Source of the DNA: JBBIRM01 sp037441765
GTDB taxonomy: Bacteria; Desulfobacterota; BSN033; UBA1163
Direction: 5' to 3'
Assembly (NCBI GenBank): GCA_037441765.1
Contig: JBBIRM010000125.1
Coordinates: 1-8,330, forward strand
Length of the DNA stretch: 8,330 bases
Made by a program: the position numbers and the translations under genes. Numbering within the stretch: the first letter of the stretch is position 1; every line of letters starts with the position of its first letter. Positions 1 to 6,198 of this stretch are shown piece by piece. The notes below the pieces were generated by a model. It saw only the letters and a list, made by a program, of their open reading frames with translations, had not been told where the DNA came from and made no database searches.

Positions 1-1
1 A

Positions 2-364
2 TGCAGTAACTGTCATCCCTTTTTTAATGAACAGAGATTTTCAGGGATGCCAAATGTTACCACCTGTATAGAGTGTCATAAAGATCCACTCACCCAGAAT
101 CCCGAGGAAGAAAAAATTAGAAAATTCTATAAAAATGGGAATCCCCTCCAATGGAATCGAATATATGAGCAACCGGATCATGTCTTTTTTTCCCATCGGC
201 GCCATGTTGTTTTGGCTAAAATCGATTGTAAAAATTGCCATGGACCAATTGGTGAAAGTGAAAAACCACCAACAAAACCCTGGGTTAAGATGACTATGAA
301 ATGGTGTATGGATTGTCATGAAAAAGCAAAGGCCAGTAATGATTGTATGGTATGTCATATCTAA
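2..364 (+). CDS. qrcA: Multiheme cytochrome c subunit, QrcA/ActA-like (5'-partial)
   Basis: The reading frame is open to the left edge, so the gene starts upstream; the ATG at 47 is internal, because the codons before it encode a heme motif, CSNCH. The 120 visible residues hold five CxxCH motifs: CSNCH (1-5), CIECH (22-26), CKNCH (76-80), CMDCH (102-106) and CMVCH (115-119, at the C-terminus). The stretch PDHVFFSHRRH before the third heme gives FSHxxH histidines, likely distal ligands, and is typical of the ActA/QrcA cytochromes of Alternative Complex III and Qrc. In those complexes this periplasmic subunit exchanges electrons between the membrane complex and soluble carriers. ActA is pentaheme and QrcA hexaheme; the missing N-terminus, which should hold a signal or anchor helix and more histidines, decides which fits. 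The next genes are the matching partner subunits. Family assignment is fairly sure; Qrc versus ACIII is less so. Confidence 0.85.
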   Translation, partial: CSNCHPFFNEQRFSGMPNVTTCIECHKDPLTQNPEEEKIRKFYKNGNPLQWNRIYEQPDHVFFSHRRHVVLAKIDCKNCHGPIGESEKPPTKPWVKMTMKWCMDCHEKAKASNDCMVCHI

Positions 365-444
365 TGACTGAAAAGTCCAAAGCGAAGAGAGGATGGAGTT
401 CTCCAGTCTTTAAGATTTCTCTTTGCCCTTTGCAAAGGGATTAG
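364..444 (+). CDS. Possible 26-codon leader ORF between cytochrome and molybdopterin-type genes
   Basis: An ATG at 364 overlaps the TAA stop of the cytochrome gene by one base (TAATG), an arrangement typical of translational coupling. The frame runs 26 codons and stops with TAG at 442-444, three bases before the start of the next gene. The peptide would be short and basic (starts MTEKSKAKRG, ends CPLQRD), with no recognisable domain or signal peptide, and no clear Shine-Dalgarno lies before it. If translated, ribosomes would pass through the palindrome at 426-439 and could reinitiate on the next gene. It may equally be a chance ORF in an 83-base spacer; no function is proposed. Confidence 0.2.
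   Translation: MTEKSKAKRGWSSPVFKISLCPLQRD
426..439 (+). promoter_or_regulatory. Perfect 14-base palindrome containing the ribosome-binding site
   Basis: Bases 426-439 (CCCTTTGCAAAGGG) are a perfect palindrome. Its right arm AAAGGG (434-439) is the only Shine-Dalgarno-like sequence before the ATG at 448, with an 8-base spacer. In RNA the arms could pair (about five base pairs round a small loop) and hide the binding site; in DNA it could be a dimeric protein site. A weaker inverted repeat, TGGAG/CTCCA at 394-405, lies just upstream. Role is inferred only. Confidence 0.4.
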
Positions 445-447
445 TTT

Positions 448-2796
448 ATGAAGTTGAGTCGTCGTGATTTTCTGAAGATGGGGGGAGGTGCTGGCGTTGC
501 CATTGCCCTGGGAGGTGGCTTCTTGAAATGGACCCAACCCCCTCCTCCTTCAAAACTTCTCCCCCCAGGTGTTGAAAGATGGGTTCCAACTGTTTGTGGT
601 CAATGTCTTGGAGGATGTGGAATTCTGGTCAGGGTTATTGATGGTTGGGCCACCAATATAATTGGCAACCCACTACATCCGGTCAATCGCGGAACCCTTT
701 GTCCTAAAGGAATTGCTGGTATTCAAGGTCTCTATGATCCTGACCGAATCCGGTCTCCTCTGAAGAGAGTTGGAAAACGAGGAGAGGGGCGATGGGAACC
801 TATCTCCTGGAAAGATGCAATTCAGGAAGTTAGCAATCTACTAAAAGAACTTAGAAAAAAAGGAGAACCTCATCGGCTGGTCGTCTTAGGAGGTAGATAT
901 CGGGGGTTGATGAGATCGCTCTGGGAGCGTTTTTTAAATGCATACGGATCGCCCAACTATATTGACAATCAATTCCGCTGGGATGGAATGCCGATGGAAG
1001 GGGTCTTTCTTACTCAAGGAATCCATACCATACCTGCTTATGATTTTGAGAATGCTCAATATATTCTCTCCTTTGGCTCTCCACTTCTTGACTCTTTCTG
1101 GCTTCCCATTCATGCCTTAAAAGCCTTTGGCCACTTCAGGAGAGGAAGACCTGGACAGAGAGGGAAATTGGTTCAGGTTGAACCCAGACTTTCTATCACT
1201 GGGATTAAAGCAGATGAATGGATTCCGATACAACCAGGGACAGAAGGAATTTTGGCCTTAGGCATTGCTCATATGATTATAAAAGAAGGACTCTATGATA
1301 AAGAGTTTATTGCCCAGAACACCTTTGGATTCGAAAATTGGGTGGACTCCAATGGAAAAAGGCATTTAGGTTTTCGGGAATATGTCATCTCAGAATTTCC
1401 GCCAAACCGTGTATCGGATAAGACAGGAATTCCAATCGATACCATAATTCGTCTCTCCAGGGAATTTGCCACAAATCAACCCTCTCTTGCGATAGGCTTT
1501 AGAGATCGCCCCTTCCATCAAATGGCTGTCGGGGTGCTTAACGGACTAGTTGGAAGTATTGATCGCCCTGGTGGGATTCTTATTCCTAAGTCGGTTCCTC
1601 TCAATCACCTTCCTTCTTTCTCTAAGGATAGTATAGGTCAAAAAGGTCTTGAAAAGGTAAGGATTGATGAAAACCACTCAGGACCTTTTCTGATGGATCA
1701 TCCTTATCTCTTTGCAAAAAACTCTTTATCTGGCAAACCTTATAGAGCGGAAGTGCTCTTTCTCTATTACACAAATCCCCTCTTCTCTAATCCTCATCCT
1801 GAAATCTTTCAAAAGGCCTTTGATCAAATTCCTAAGATTATAAGTTTTTCTCCTTATATGGACGATACCACACAATATGCAGACCTAATACTCCCCGATC
1901 ATACCCCATTGGAACGCTGGCAAGACGATCCTCTCTTCCTAAACAATGGATTTCCAGTGCTTGGAATAAGGCAACCTGCGATAAACCCTGTATATCAAAC
2001 GAGGGCTACAGGCGATGTGTTGATCGATCTCGCACGAATACTGGGCGGTGAGGTTGAGAAAGCCTTTCCATGGAAGGATTTTAAAGAGGTCATACTTTAT
2101 AGCCTCAAAGGGATCTTTGAGGCAAGGAGGGGAGACGTTTTTGGTCTTGAGTTTGACGAGGCCTGGACTCGAATGCTTCAGAAGGGCGGATGGTGGGATC
2201 CCTCTTATAAATCATTTGAAGAATTTTGGAATCTCCTCCAGGAGAAAGGAGGGTGGTGGGACCCAATCTATGATTTTGGGGAGAGAGAGCGTATCTTTAA
2301 AACGCCTTCAAAAAAGTTTGAATTCTTCAGTCAATCATTGAAAGGAGACCTCCATCTTCCCCATTGGGAGGAGTCAAAGAAAGAAGATGATGAGAAGGCC
2401 TATCCTTTTCATCTAAATATCTTTAAAACAATGGCCTTAGGAGGGGGAAGGAATGCCAACCAGCCATGGCTTCAAGAGATTGCTGGTCATCACCTCTATG
2501 AAAAATGGAGGACCTGGATTGAGATCAATCCGAAAACAGCAAAAGGGCTTGGTATTTCTGACGAAGATTTAGTCTGGATTGAATCCCCTCATGGGAAGAT
2601 CAAGGCAAAGGCTCGTCTCTACCAAGGGACTATGCCACAGGTGGTAAATATTCCTTTTGGGAACGGACATCTATCAGGAGGACGTTGGTCAAAAAATATT
2701 GGAGAGAATCCCTATCGACTTTTGGGTTTGAAGTTAGATCCTTTGACCGCCCAACCGATCCAAGGAATAACACGGGTGAAGATTTATAAAGCATAA
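448..2796 (+). CDS. qrcB: Molybdopterin oxidoreductase-family protein with Tat signal, QrcB-like
   Basis: A 782-residue protein. Residues 1-30 form a Tat signal (SRRDFLK, then a Gly/Ala-rich hydrophobic stretch), so it is exported folded. C50, C53, C57 and C85 (C-x2-C-x3-C-x27-C) form the N-terminal [4Fe-4S] motif of the DMSO reductase/formate dehydrogenase family. The molybdopterin-type core spans roughly 100-620 and the C-terminal dinucleotide-binding domain roughly 652-780. Where catalytic members carry the Cys/Sec/Ser metal ligand, after the YGSPN motif, this protein reads QFRWDG (175-180) with no Cys or Ser; only D179 might substitute. That fits Qrc and Alternative Complex III, whose corresponding subunits are not known to do molybdenum catalysis, and suggests a structural or electron-relay role. 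It is flanked by the cytochrome and by ferredoxin and NrfD subunits. An active oxidoreductase using an Asp ligand cannot be excluded. Confidence 0.88.
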   Translation: MKLSRRDFLKMGGGAGVAIALGGGFLKWTQPPPPSKLLPPGVERWVPTVCGQCLGGCGILVRVIDGWATNIIGNPLHPVNRGTLCPKGIAGIQGLYDPDRIRSPLKRVGKRGEGRWEPISWKDAIQEVSNLLKELRKKGEPHRLVVLGGRYRGLMRSLWERFLNAYGSPNYIDNQFRWDGMPMEGVFLTQGIHTIPAYDFENAQYILSFGSPLLDSFWLPIHALKAFGHFRRGRPGQRGKLVQVEPRLSITGIKADEWIPIQPGTEGILALGIAHMIIKEGLYDKEFIAQNTFGFENWVDSNGKRHLGFREYVISEFPPNRVSDKTGIPIDTIIRLSREFATNQPSLAIGFRDRPFHQMAVGVLNGLVGSIDRPGGILIPKSVPLNHLPSFSKDSIGQKGLEKVRIDENHSGPFLMDHPYLFAKNSLSGKPYRAEVLFLYYTNPLFSNPHPEIFQKAFDQIPKIISFSPYMDDTTQYADLILPDHTPLERWQDDPLFLNNGFPVLGIRQPAINPVYQTRATGDVLIDLARILGGEVEKAFPWKDFKEVILYSLKGIFEARRGDVFGLEFDEAWTRMLQKGGWWDPSYKSFEEFWNLLQEKGGWWDPIYDFGERERIFKTPSKKFEFFSQSLKGDLHLPHWEESKKEDDEKAYPFHLNIFKTMALGGGRNANQPWLQEIAGHHLYEKWRTWIEINPKTAKGLGISDEDLVWIESPHGKIKAKARLYQGTMPQVVNIPFGNGHLSGGRWSKNIGENPYRLLGLKLDPLTAQPIQGITRVKIYKA
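2182..2271 (+). repeat. Internal protein repeat KGGWWDPxY (two copies) in the QrcB-like subunit
   Basis: Residues 579-587 and 600-608 both read KGGWWDP followed by S-Y or I-Y, 21 residues apart (bases 2182-2208 and 2245-2271). The codons differ between copies (for example GGC-GGA against GGA-GGG), so the repeat is held at protein level and is not a recent DNA duplication. From memory, a single GGWWDP-type segment before the C-terminal domain is common in this family; the doubling may be a subfamily trait. Confidence 0.6.
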
Positions 2797-2931
2797 GGAA
2801 GGGATGAGCTCCGAACTAAATTAAGGGATTAAGAATCTGGGTATTTCGGGATTAAATTTTTAAATTCCTTAATTCAAGAATAGATATTTCGATATTAGAA
2901 TTTCGAATCCGATATTAAACAGGGGGTTTAG
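2797..2931. other. AT-rich non-coding spacer with imperfect inverted repeat
   Basis: This 135-base gap splits the otherwise tight four-gene set. It holds an inverted repeat, AATTAAGGGATT (2819-2830) against AATTCCTTAATT (2863-2874), twelve pairs with one G-T wobble and a 32-base loop. Next come short degenerate units (TATTTCG, GATATTA twice, ATTTCGAAT). The last bases carry a strong Shine-Dalgarno, AGGGGG at 2921-2926, five bases before the ATG at 2932. I see no convincing promoter, no T-tract terminator and no ORF. Confidence 0.55.
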
Positions 2932-3615
2932 ATGCATCGCTGGGGAATGGTGATCGATCTGGATAAGTGTACAGCCTGTCAGGCCTGTGTAGTTGCCTGC
3001 CATGCAGAAAATAACATTGCCCTCATTGGCCCTGAGGAATCAATGAAAGGTAGAACAATCCATTGGATCGAACTGATTCCCTATATTGAAGGTGAATATC
3101 CCAATATTAAGGCGAGATTTATTCCCAGGCCATGTATGCATTGTGATCATCCACCCTGTATAAAAGTCTGCCCTGTTTATGCTACCTATCTCAATGAAGA
3201 GGGAATTGTAGCACAGATCAATTACCGTTGTATTGGATGCCGTTATTGTACTACAGCCTGCCCTTATACAGTGAAATATTTTAACTGGCATCAACCGAGA
3301 TGGCCAGAAGAAATGAAGGGATCGTTGAACAGGGACGTATCGCTTAGAACCAAAGGCGTGGTGGAAAAGTGTACTTTCTGCCATCACCGCCTCCTTCGGG
3401 CGAGGGAGAAGGCGAGAATAGAAGGAAGGGACCTATTGCCGGAAGATTATATCCCGGCCTGTGTCCAGGCATGTCCCAGTGGGGCTATGTTCTTTGGAGA
3501 TCTGAACGATCCCTTTAGCACTGTATCAAAACTTTCACGAGAAAGAAGGGCTTTCCGATTGATGGAAGACCTTGGAACAGAACCAAAAGTTTACTACCTC
3601 TCTGAAGGGGCGTAA
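2932..3615 (+). CDS. qrcC: Four-cluster ferredoxin-like subunit, QrcC-like
   Basis: A 227-residue iron-sulfur protein of the DmsB/PsrB/NrfC type that passes electrons between the membrane quinone site and the molybdopterin-type and cytochrome subunits. Sixteen cysteines make four cluster motifs: C13-x2-C16-x2-C19-x3-C23; C68-x2-C71-x4-C76-x3-C80; C100-x2-C103-x2-C106-x3-C110; and C147-x2-C150-x26-C177-x3-C181. All four sites have four cysteines, so four [4Fe-4S] clusters are predicted, whereas Qrc and Alternative Complex III are described with one [3Fe-4S]. There is no signal peptide; by analogy it would be exported by piggy-back on the Tat-signal partner encoded before it. The start is set by AGGGGG at 2921-2926. 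Its stop directly abuts the start of the NrfD gene. Confidence 0.9.
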   Translation: MHRWGMVIDLDKCTACQACVVACHAENNIALIGPEESMKGRTIHWIELIPYIEGEYPNIKARFIPRPCMHCDHPPCIKVCPVYATYLNEEGIVAQINYRCIGCRYCTTACPYTVKYFNWHQPRWPEEMKGSLNRDVSLRTKGVVEKCTFCHHRLLRAREKARIEGRDLLPEDYIPACVQACPSGAMFFGDLNDPFSTVSKLSRERRAFRLMEDLGTEPKVYYLSEGA

Positions 3616-4950
3616 ATGGAAAATTTGGATTTAAAGAGAGAAGAAGACGCTATTCTCTTTGATCCTGTTGAAAGGACTGGAAAATTCTTTTACCTCACCC
3701 TCTCCATTCTGATCGGGATCATACTTTTGGCAATTTATGCCTACCAATTTCAATATAGAGAAGGTCTTGGGGTTACTGGTTTAGCCCGACCCATCTTCTG
3801 GGGAGTATATATCACCAACTTCGTCTTCTTTATTGGTATCAGTCATGCAGGCACATTGATTTCTGCTATCTTAAGGCTGGCGAAAGCAGAATGGCGTCGT
3901 TCGATCACACGATCTGCAGAGGTAATCACAGTATTGGTCCTTTTTTTTGGGGTTGGCAATATATTGATGGATTTGGGTAGGCCTGACAGGATGCTCAATA
4001 TCATTAAATATTCACAATTTCAATCCCCTCTTCTCTGGGACGTCTCCAGTATCACGGTCTATCTCACCGCCAGTTCCATCTATCTCTACCTCCCCCTCAT
4101 CCCGGATATTGCACTGTTGAGGGATAGGAACACAAAGAGAAAACGGCTTTATCAGATATTGGCCTTAGGATGGAAAGGAACAGAAAGACAACATCGTCTT
4201 CTTGAAAAGGCAATCTCTTTTATGGCCATCCTCGTAATTCCAGTTGCAGTATCTGTCCACACGGTCGTCTCTTTTGTCTTTGCCATGACCATCCAGCCGA
4301 TGTGGCATAGCGCCATCTTTGGTCCATACTTCGTTGCTGGAGCCATCTTCTCTGGTATCGCTGCACTTATTGTTGCCATGTACATCATCCGGAAGGTCTA
4401 CCATCTGGAAGAGTATCTGAAACCTGTCCATTTTAATAATCTTGGAATACTCCTTTTAGTCATGACCCTTCTCTGGTTCTATTTTACCTTCACCGAATAT
4501 TTGACAACTTATTATGGAGGGGAACCTATCCATATGACCATTTTCTGGATGAAGTTTACGGGAAGGTTTGCTCCTTACTTCTGGGGGATGTTCCTCTTCT
4601 GTTTTGTTATTCCCCTGCCGATTCTTAGTTTTAAAAAGACAAGGACCCCTTTGGGAACGCTAATCGCTTCCCTCTCTGTTATCATTGGGATGTGGTTAGA
4701 ACGATATGTTATCGTCGTTCCCACCCTGACCAACCCAAGGCTTCCAAATGAAGCGGTCATTTACTTTCCAACCTGGATCGAGTGGTCCATTTTCGCAGGG
4801 TGTATCTCATTTTTCATCCTACTCTATATGGTCTTTACCAAACTTTTCCCAATCGTCTCCATATGGGAGGTGAGAGAGGGGAGGGAGAAATCAATGGCAG
4901 AAGTTAGGGAGAGGATCAAGGCCTATCTGCCAGGAATTGGAGTGGAGTGA
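3616..4950 (+). CDS. qrcD: NrfD/PsrC-family quinone-binding membrane subunit, QrcD/ActC-like
   Basis: A 444-residue integral membrane protein with about ten hydrophobic helices, near residues 24-46, 60-87, 100-121, 139-162, 200-222, 234-257, 274-297, 318-338, 346-368 and 390-412. Ten helices is the size of the long NrfD class (ActB/C and QrcD) rather than the eight-helix PsrC. Motifs resembling ActC/QrcD are SHAGTLISA (76-84), MDLGRPDRM (118-126), VHTVVSFVFAM (214-224), FGPYFVAGAIFSG (235-247), FTEYLTTYYGG (292-302) and LERYVIVVPTL (361-371). Polar residues in these helices (H77, D119, H215, E294, E362) are candidates for the quinone site or proton path. The ATG follows the previous stop with no gap and uses GAAGGGG inside that gene as its ribosome-binding site, so the two are translationally coupled. 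Direction of quinone chemistry is not readable from this gene. Confidence 0.92.
   Translation: MENLDLKREEDAILFDPVERTGKFFYLTLSILIGIILLAIYAYQFQYREGLGVTGLARPIFWGVYITNFVFFIGISHAGTLISAILRLAKAEWRRSITRSAEVITVLVLFFGVGNILMDLGRPDRMLNIIKYSQFQSPLLWDVSSITVYLTASSIYLYLPLIPDIALLRDRNTKRKRLYQILALGWKGTERQHRLLEKAISFMAILVIPVAVSVHTVVSFVFAMTIQPMWHSAIFGPYFVAGAIFSGIAALIVAMYIIRKVYHLEEYLKPVHFNNLGILLLVMTLLWFYFTFTEYLTTYYGGEPIHMTIFWMKFTGRFAPYFWGMFLFCFVIPLPILSFKKTRTPLGTLIASLSVIIGMWLERYVIVVPTLTNPRLPNEAVIYFPTWIEWSIFAGCISFFILLYMVFTKLFPIVSIWEVREGREKSMAEVRERIKAYLPGIGVE
4944..4947 (+). promoter_or_regulatory. Shine-Dalgarno deciding the start of the first tetraheme cytochrome
   Basis: GGAG at 4944-4947 lies ten bases before the ATG at 4958. 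A longer frame could begin with TTG at 4937, inside the NrfD gene, but the ATG start leaves a clean signal peptide beginning MNFKN and avoids the overlap, so I prefer it. Confidence 0.5.
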
Positions 4951-4957
4951 GTTCCAA

Positions 4958-6136
4958 ATGAACTTTAAAAATACGTTTATTGCAATTATCACCTTCGTTG
5001 CAATCTTAATTGGCTCTTTTGTTTCTGCTCAAATACTTCCTGAAGGACCTGCCAAGGGAGCACGCCTCTTTGTCACTAAGGGGTGTGTAAAATGTCATGC
5101 CCTAAAAGGGGAAGGGGGAAAGATCGGGCCAGATTTAGGAAAGATCGACTTCGGAGATACTCAATTAGACCTTGCTGCAAAAATTTGGAACCACATTCCA
5201 TCCATGATCCTCAGCATGGAAAGAACAAGGATGATCAAACCAACTCTAAACGGCCGAGAGTTTACAGAAATTTCAGCCTATCTCTACTTTCTTAAATTCT
5301 TTGACGAACCCGGAAATCCTGCGCAGGGAAGGGCTTTCTTCAATGAGAAGGGTTGTCAGAACTGCCATCCCTTAAAAGGAAAAGGGAGGCAAGGAGATCT
5401 TGGCCTTGAGGAGTTTCCCCAAAATATCTCCCCTATCTTCTTAGCACAGGCAATATGGAATCATGGACCTGATATGATCACCCAAATGGTCCGAGTGGGA
5501 ATAAAATGGCCTGAATTCAAGGGAAATGAGATGATGGATCTTTTGGAATATATTAAGGCCAACGCAAAGGGAGCTAGAGAATCTGCGTTTATTACTCCAG
5601 GTAACCCAAAGGAAGGTAAAAAGGTCTTCACCTCTAAGGGTTGCTTTCAATGTCACTCCATCCGAGGAGAAGGTAAAGGAGATGACCTCGGAAAGAAGGC
5701 AAAGACATTTTATAAAAGCCTAACCCAGATTGCCTCAATTATGTGGAATAAAGGGCCAACTGTTTTGGCAAAGATGGCACAGACCTCAACCGGAATTCCC
5801 AAGTTTACACCAAAAGAGATGGCAGACCTTTTATCCTTCCTCTATTTCCTCCATTTTATAGACGAACCTGGAAATCCTACCCAAGGCAAGAAACTCTTCT
5901 CAGAGAAGGGGTGTGTAAAATGTCATTACCTGGATGGGAGATCGGGTGAATGGATGTCCATCGACCTTTCTAAATATCAGGGGAAGGCCCAGATCGAGAT
6001 AGTTGCCAATATTTGGAATCACAGTATAGAGATTCAGAGGGCAGCCAAAGAAAAAGGCCTTCAATGGCCTCAATTTAAAAAGGGTGAGGTTTCAGACCTC
6101 CTTGAATATATAAGAATTCCAAAGAAAAGGCCTTAA
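4958..6136 (+). CDS. Secreted cytochrome c with four class-I-like heme domains
   Basis: With the ATG at 4958 the product has 392 residues and a Sec signal peptide (short basic N-region, hydrophobic core, likely cleavage after SFVSA at residue 24). Four heme motifs lie at 43-47 (CVKCH), 133-137 (CQNCH), 229-233 (CFQCH) and 319-323 (CVKCH), about 90-96 residues apart, one per domain. Each domain has a GDLG or GPDLG-like loop, then a W-N-H-x-P-x-M-x3-M type segment that probably supplies the distal heme ligand, then a helix such as MADLLSFLYFL or MMDLLEYI. Domains 1 and 3 end in the DEPGNP linker and domains 2 and 4 in LLEYI, so the protein looks like a duplicated two-domain unit. Domain 3 has WNK instead of WNH, and domain 4 has lost both methionines. 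Probably a periplasmic electron carrier for the upstream complex (inference). Paralogous to the next gene. Confidence 0.88.
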   Translation: MNFKNTFIAIITFVAILIGSFVSAQILPEGPAKGARLFVTKGCVKCHALKGEGGKIGPDLGKIDFGDTQLDLAAKIWNHIPSMILSMERTRMIKPTLNGREFTEISAYLYFLKFFDEPGNPAQGRAFFNEKGCQNCHPLKGKGRQGDLGLEEFPQNISPIFLAQAIWNHGPDMITQMVRVGIKWPEFKGNEMMDLLEYIKANAKGARESAFITPGNPKEGKKVFTSKGCFQCHSIRGEGKGDDLGKKAKTFYKSLTQIASIMWNKGPTVLAKMAQTSTGIPKFTPKEMADLLSFLYFLHFIDEPGNPTQGKKLFSEKGCVKCHYLDGRSGEWMSIDLSKYQGKAQIEIVANIWNHSIEIQRAAKEKGLQWPQFKKGEVSDLLEYIRIPKKRP

Positions 6137-6188
6137 ATTTTAAAAAAGTGTCCCCGAAGGGTTATATACTTTTCCATTGAATGATTGA

Positions 6189-6194
6189 AAGGGG
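6189..6194 (+). promoter_or_regulatory. Shine-Dalgarno deciding the start of the second tetraheme cytochrome
   Basis: AAGGGG at 6189-6194 lies four bases before the ATG at 6199 (six counted from the AAGG core). An in-frame ATG at 6181 has no such site before it, and starting at 6199 gives a standard signal sequence beginning MKKISVYS. Confidence 0.55.
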
Positions 6195-6198
6195 AAAA

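Noticed and set aside
41..358. Long open frame on the minus strand opposite the cytochrome
   Set aside because: It lies wholly antisense to a clear multiheme coding region, has no ribosome-binding site and shows no domain; it is a shadow of the CxxCH-rich gene.
47..364. Cytochrome gene starting at the ATG at 47 (105 residues)
   Set aside because: The same frame is open upstream to base 2 and encodes a CSNCH heme motif there, so the ATG is internal and the gene is truncated by the window edge.
4152..4431. Minus-strand open frames inside the NrfD gene
   Set aside because: They are antisense to conserved transmembrane coding sequence and lack start signals or recognisable domains.
448..4950. 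Polysulfide, thiosulfate or tetrathionate reductase (Psr/Phs/Ttr)
   Set aside because: The three-subunit layout fits, but the metal-ligand Cys is missing, the NrfD protein is the long ten-helix type with ActC/QrcD motifs, and an ActA/QrcA-type cytochrome precedes it.
2..4950. Classical Alternative Complex III (Act) operon
   Set aside because: ActB is normally a fusion of the molybdopterin-type and ferredoxin parts, and ActD/E/F genes follow; here the parts are separate and those genes are absent, so Qrc-like is the better label, though the families are related.
6152..6161. Terminator hairpin between the two tetraheme genes (CCCC-GAA-GGG)
   Set aside because: The stem is only three pairs with a three-base loop and no T-tract directly after; too weak to call.
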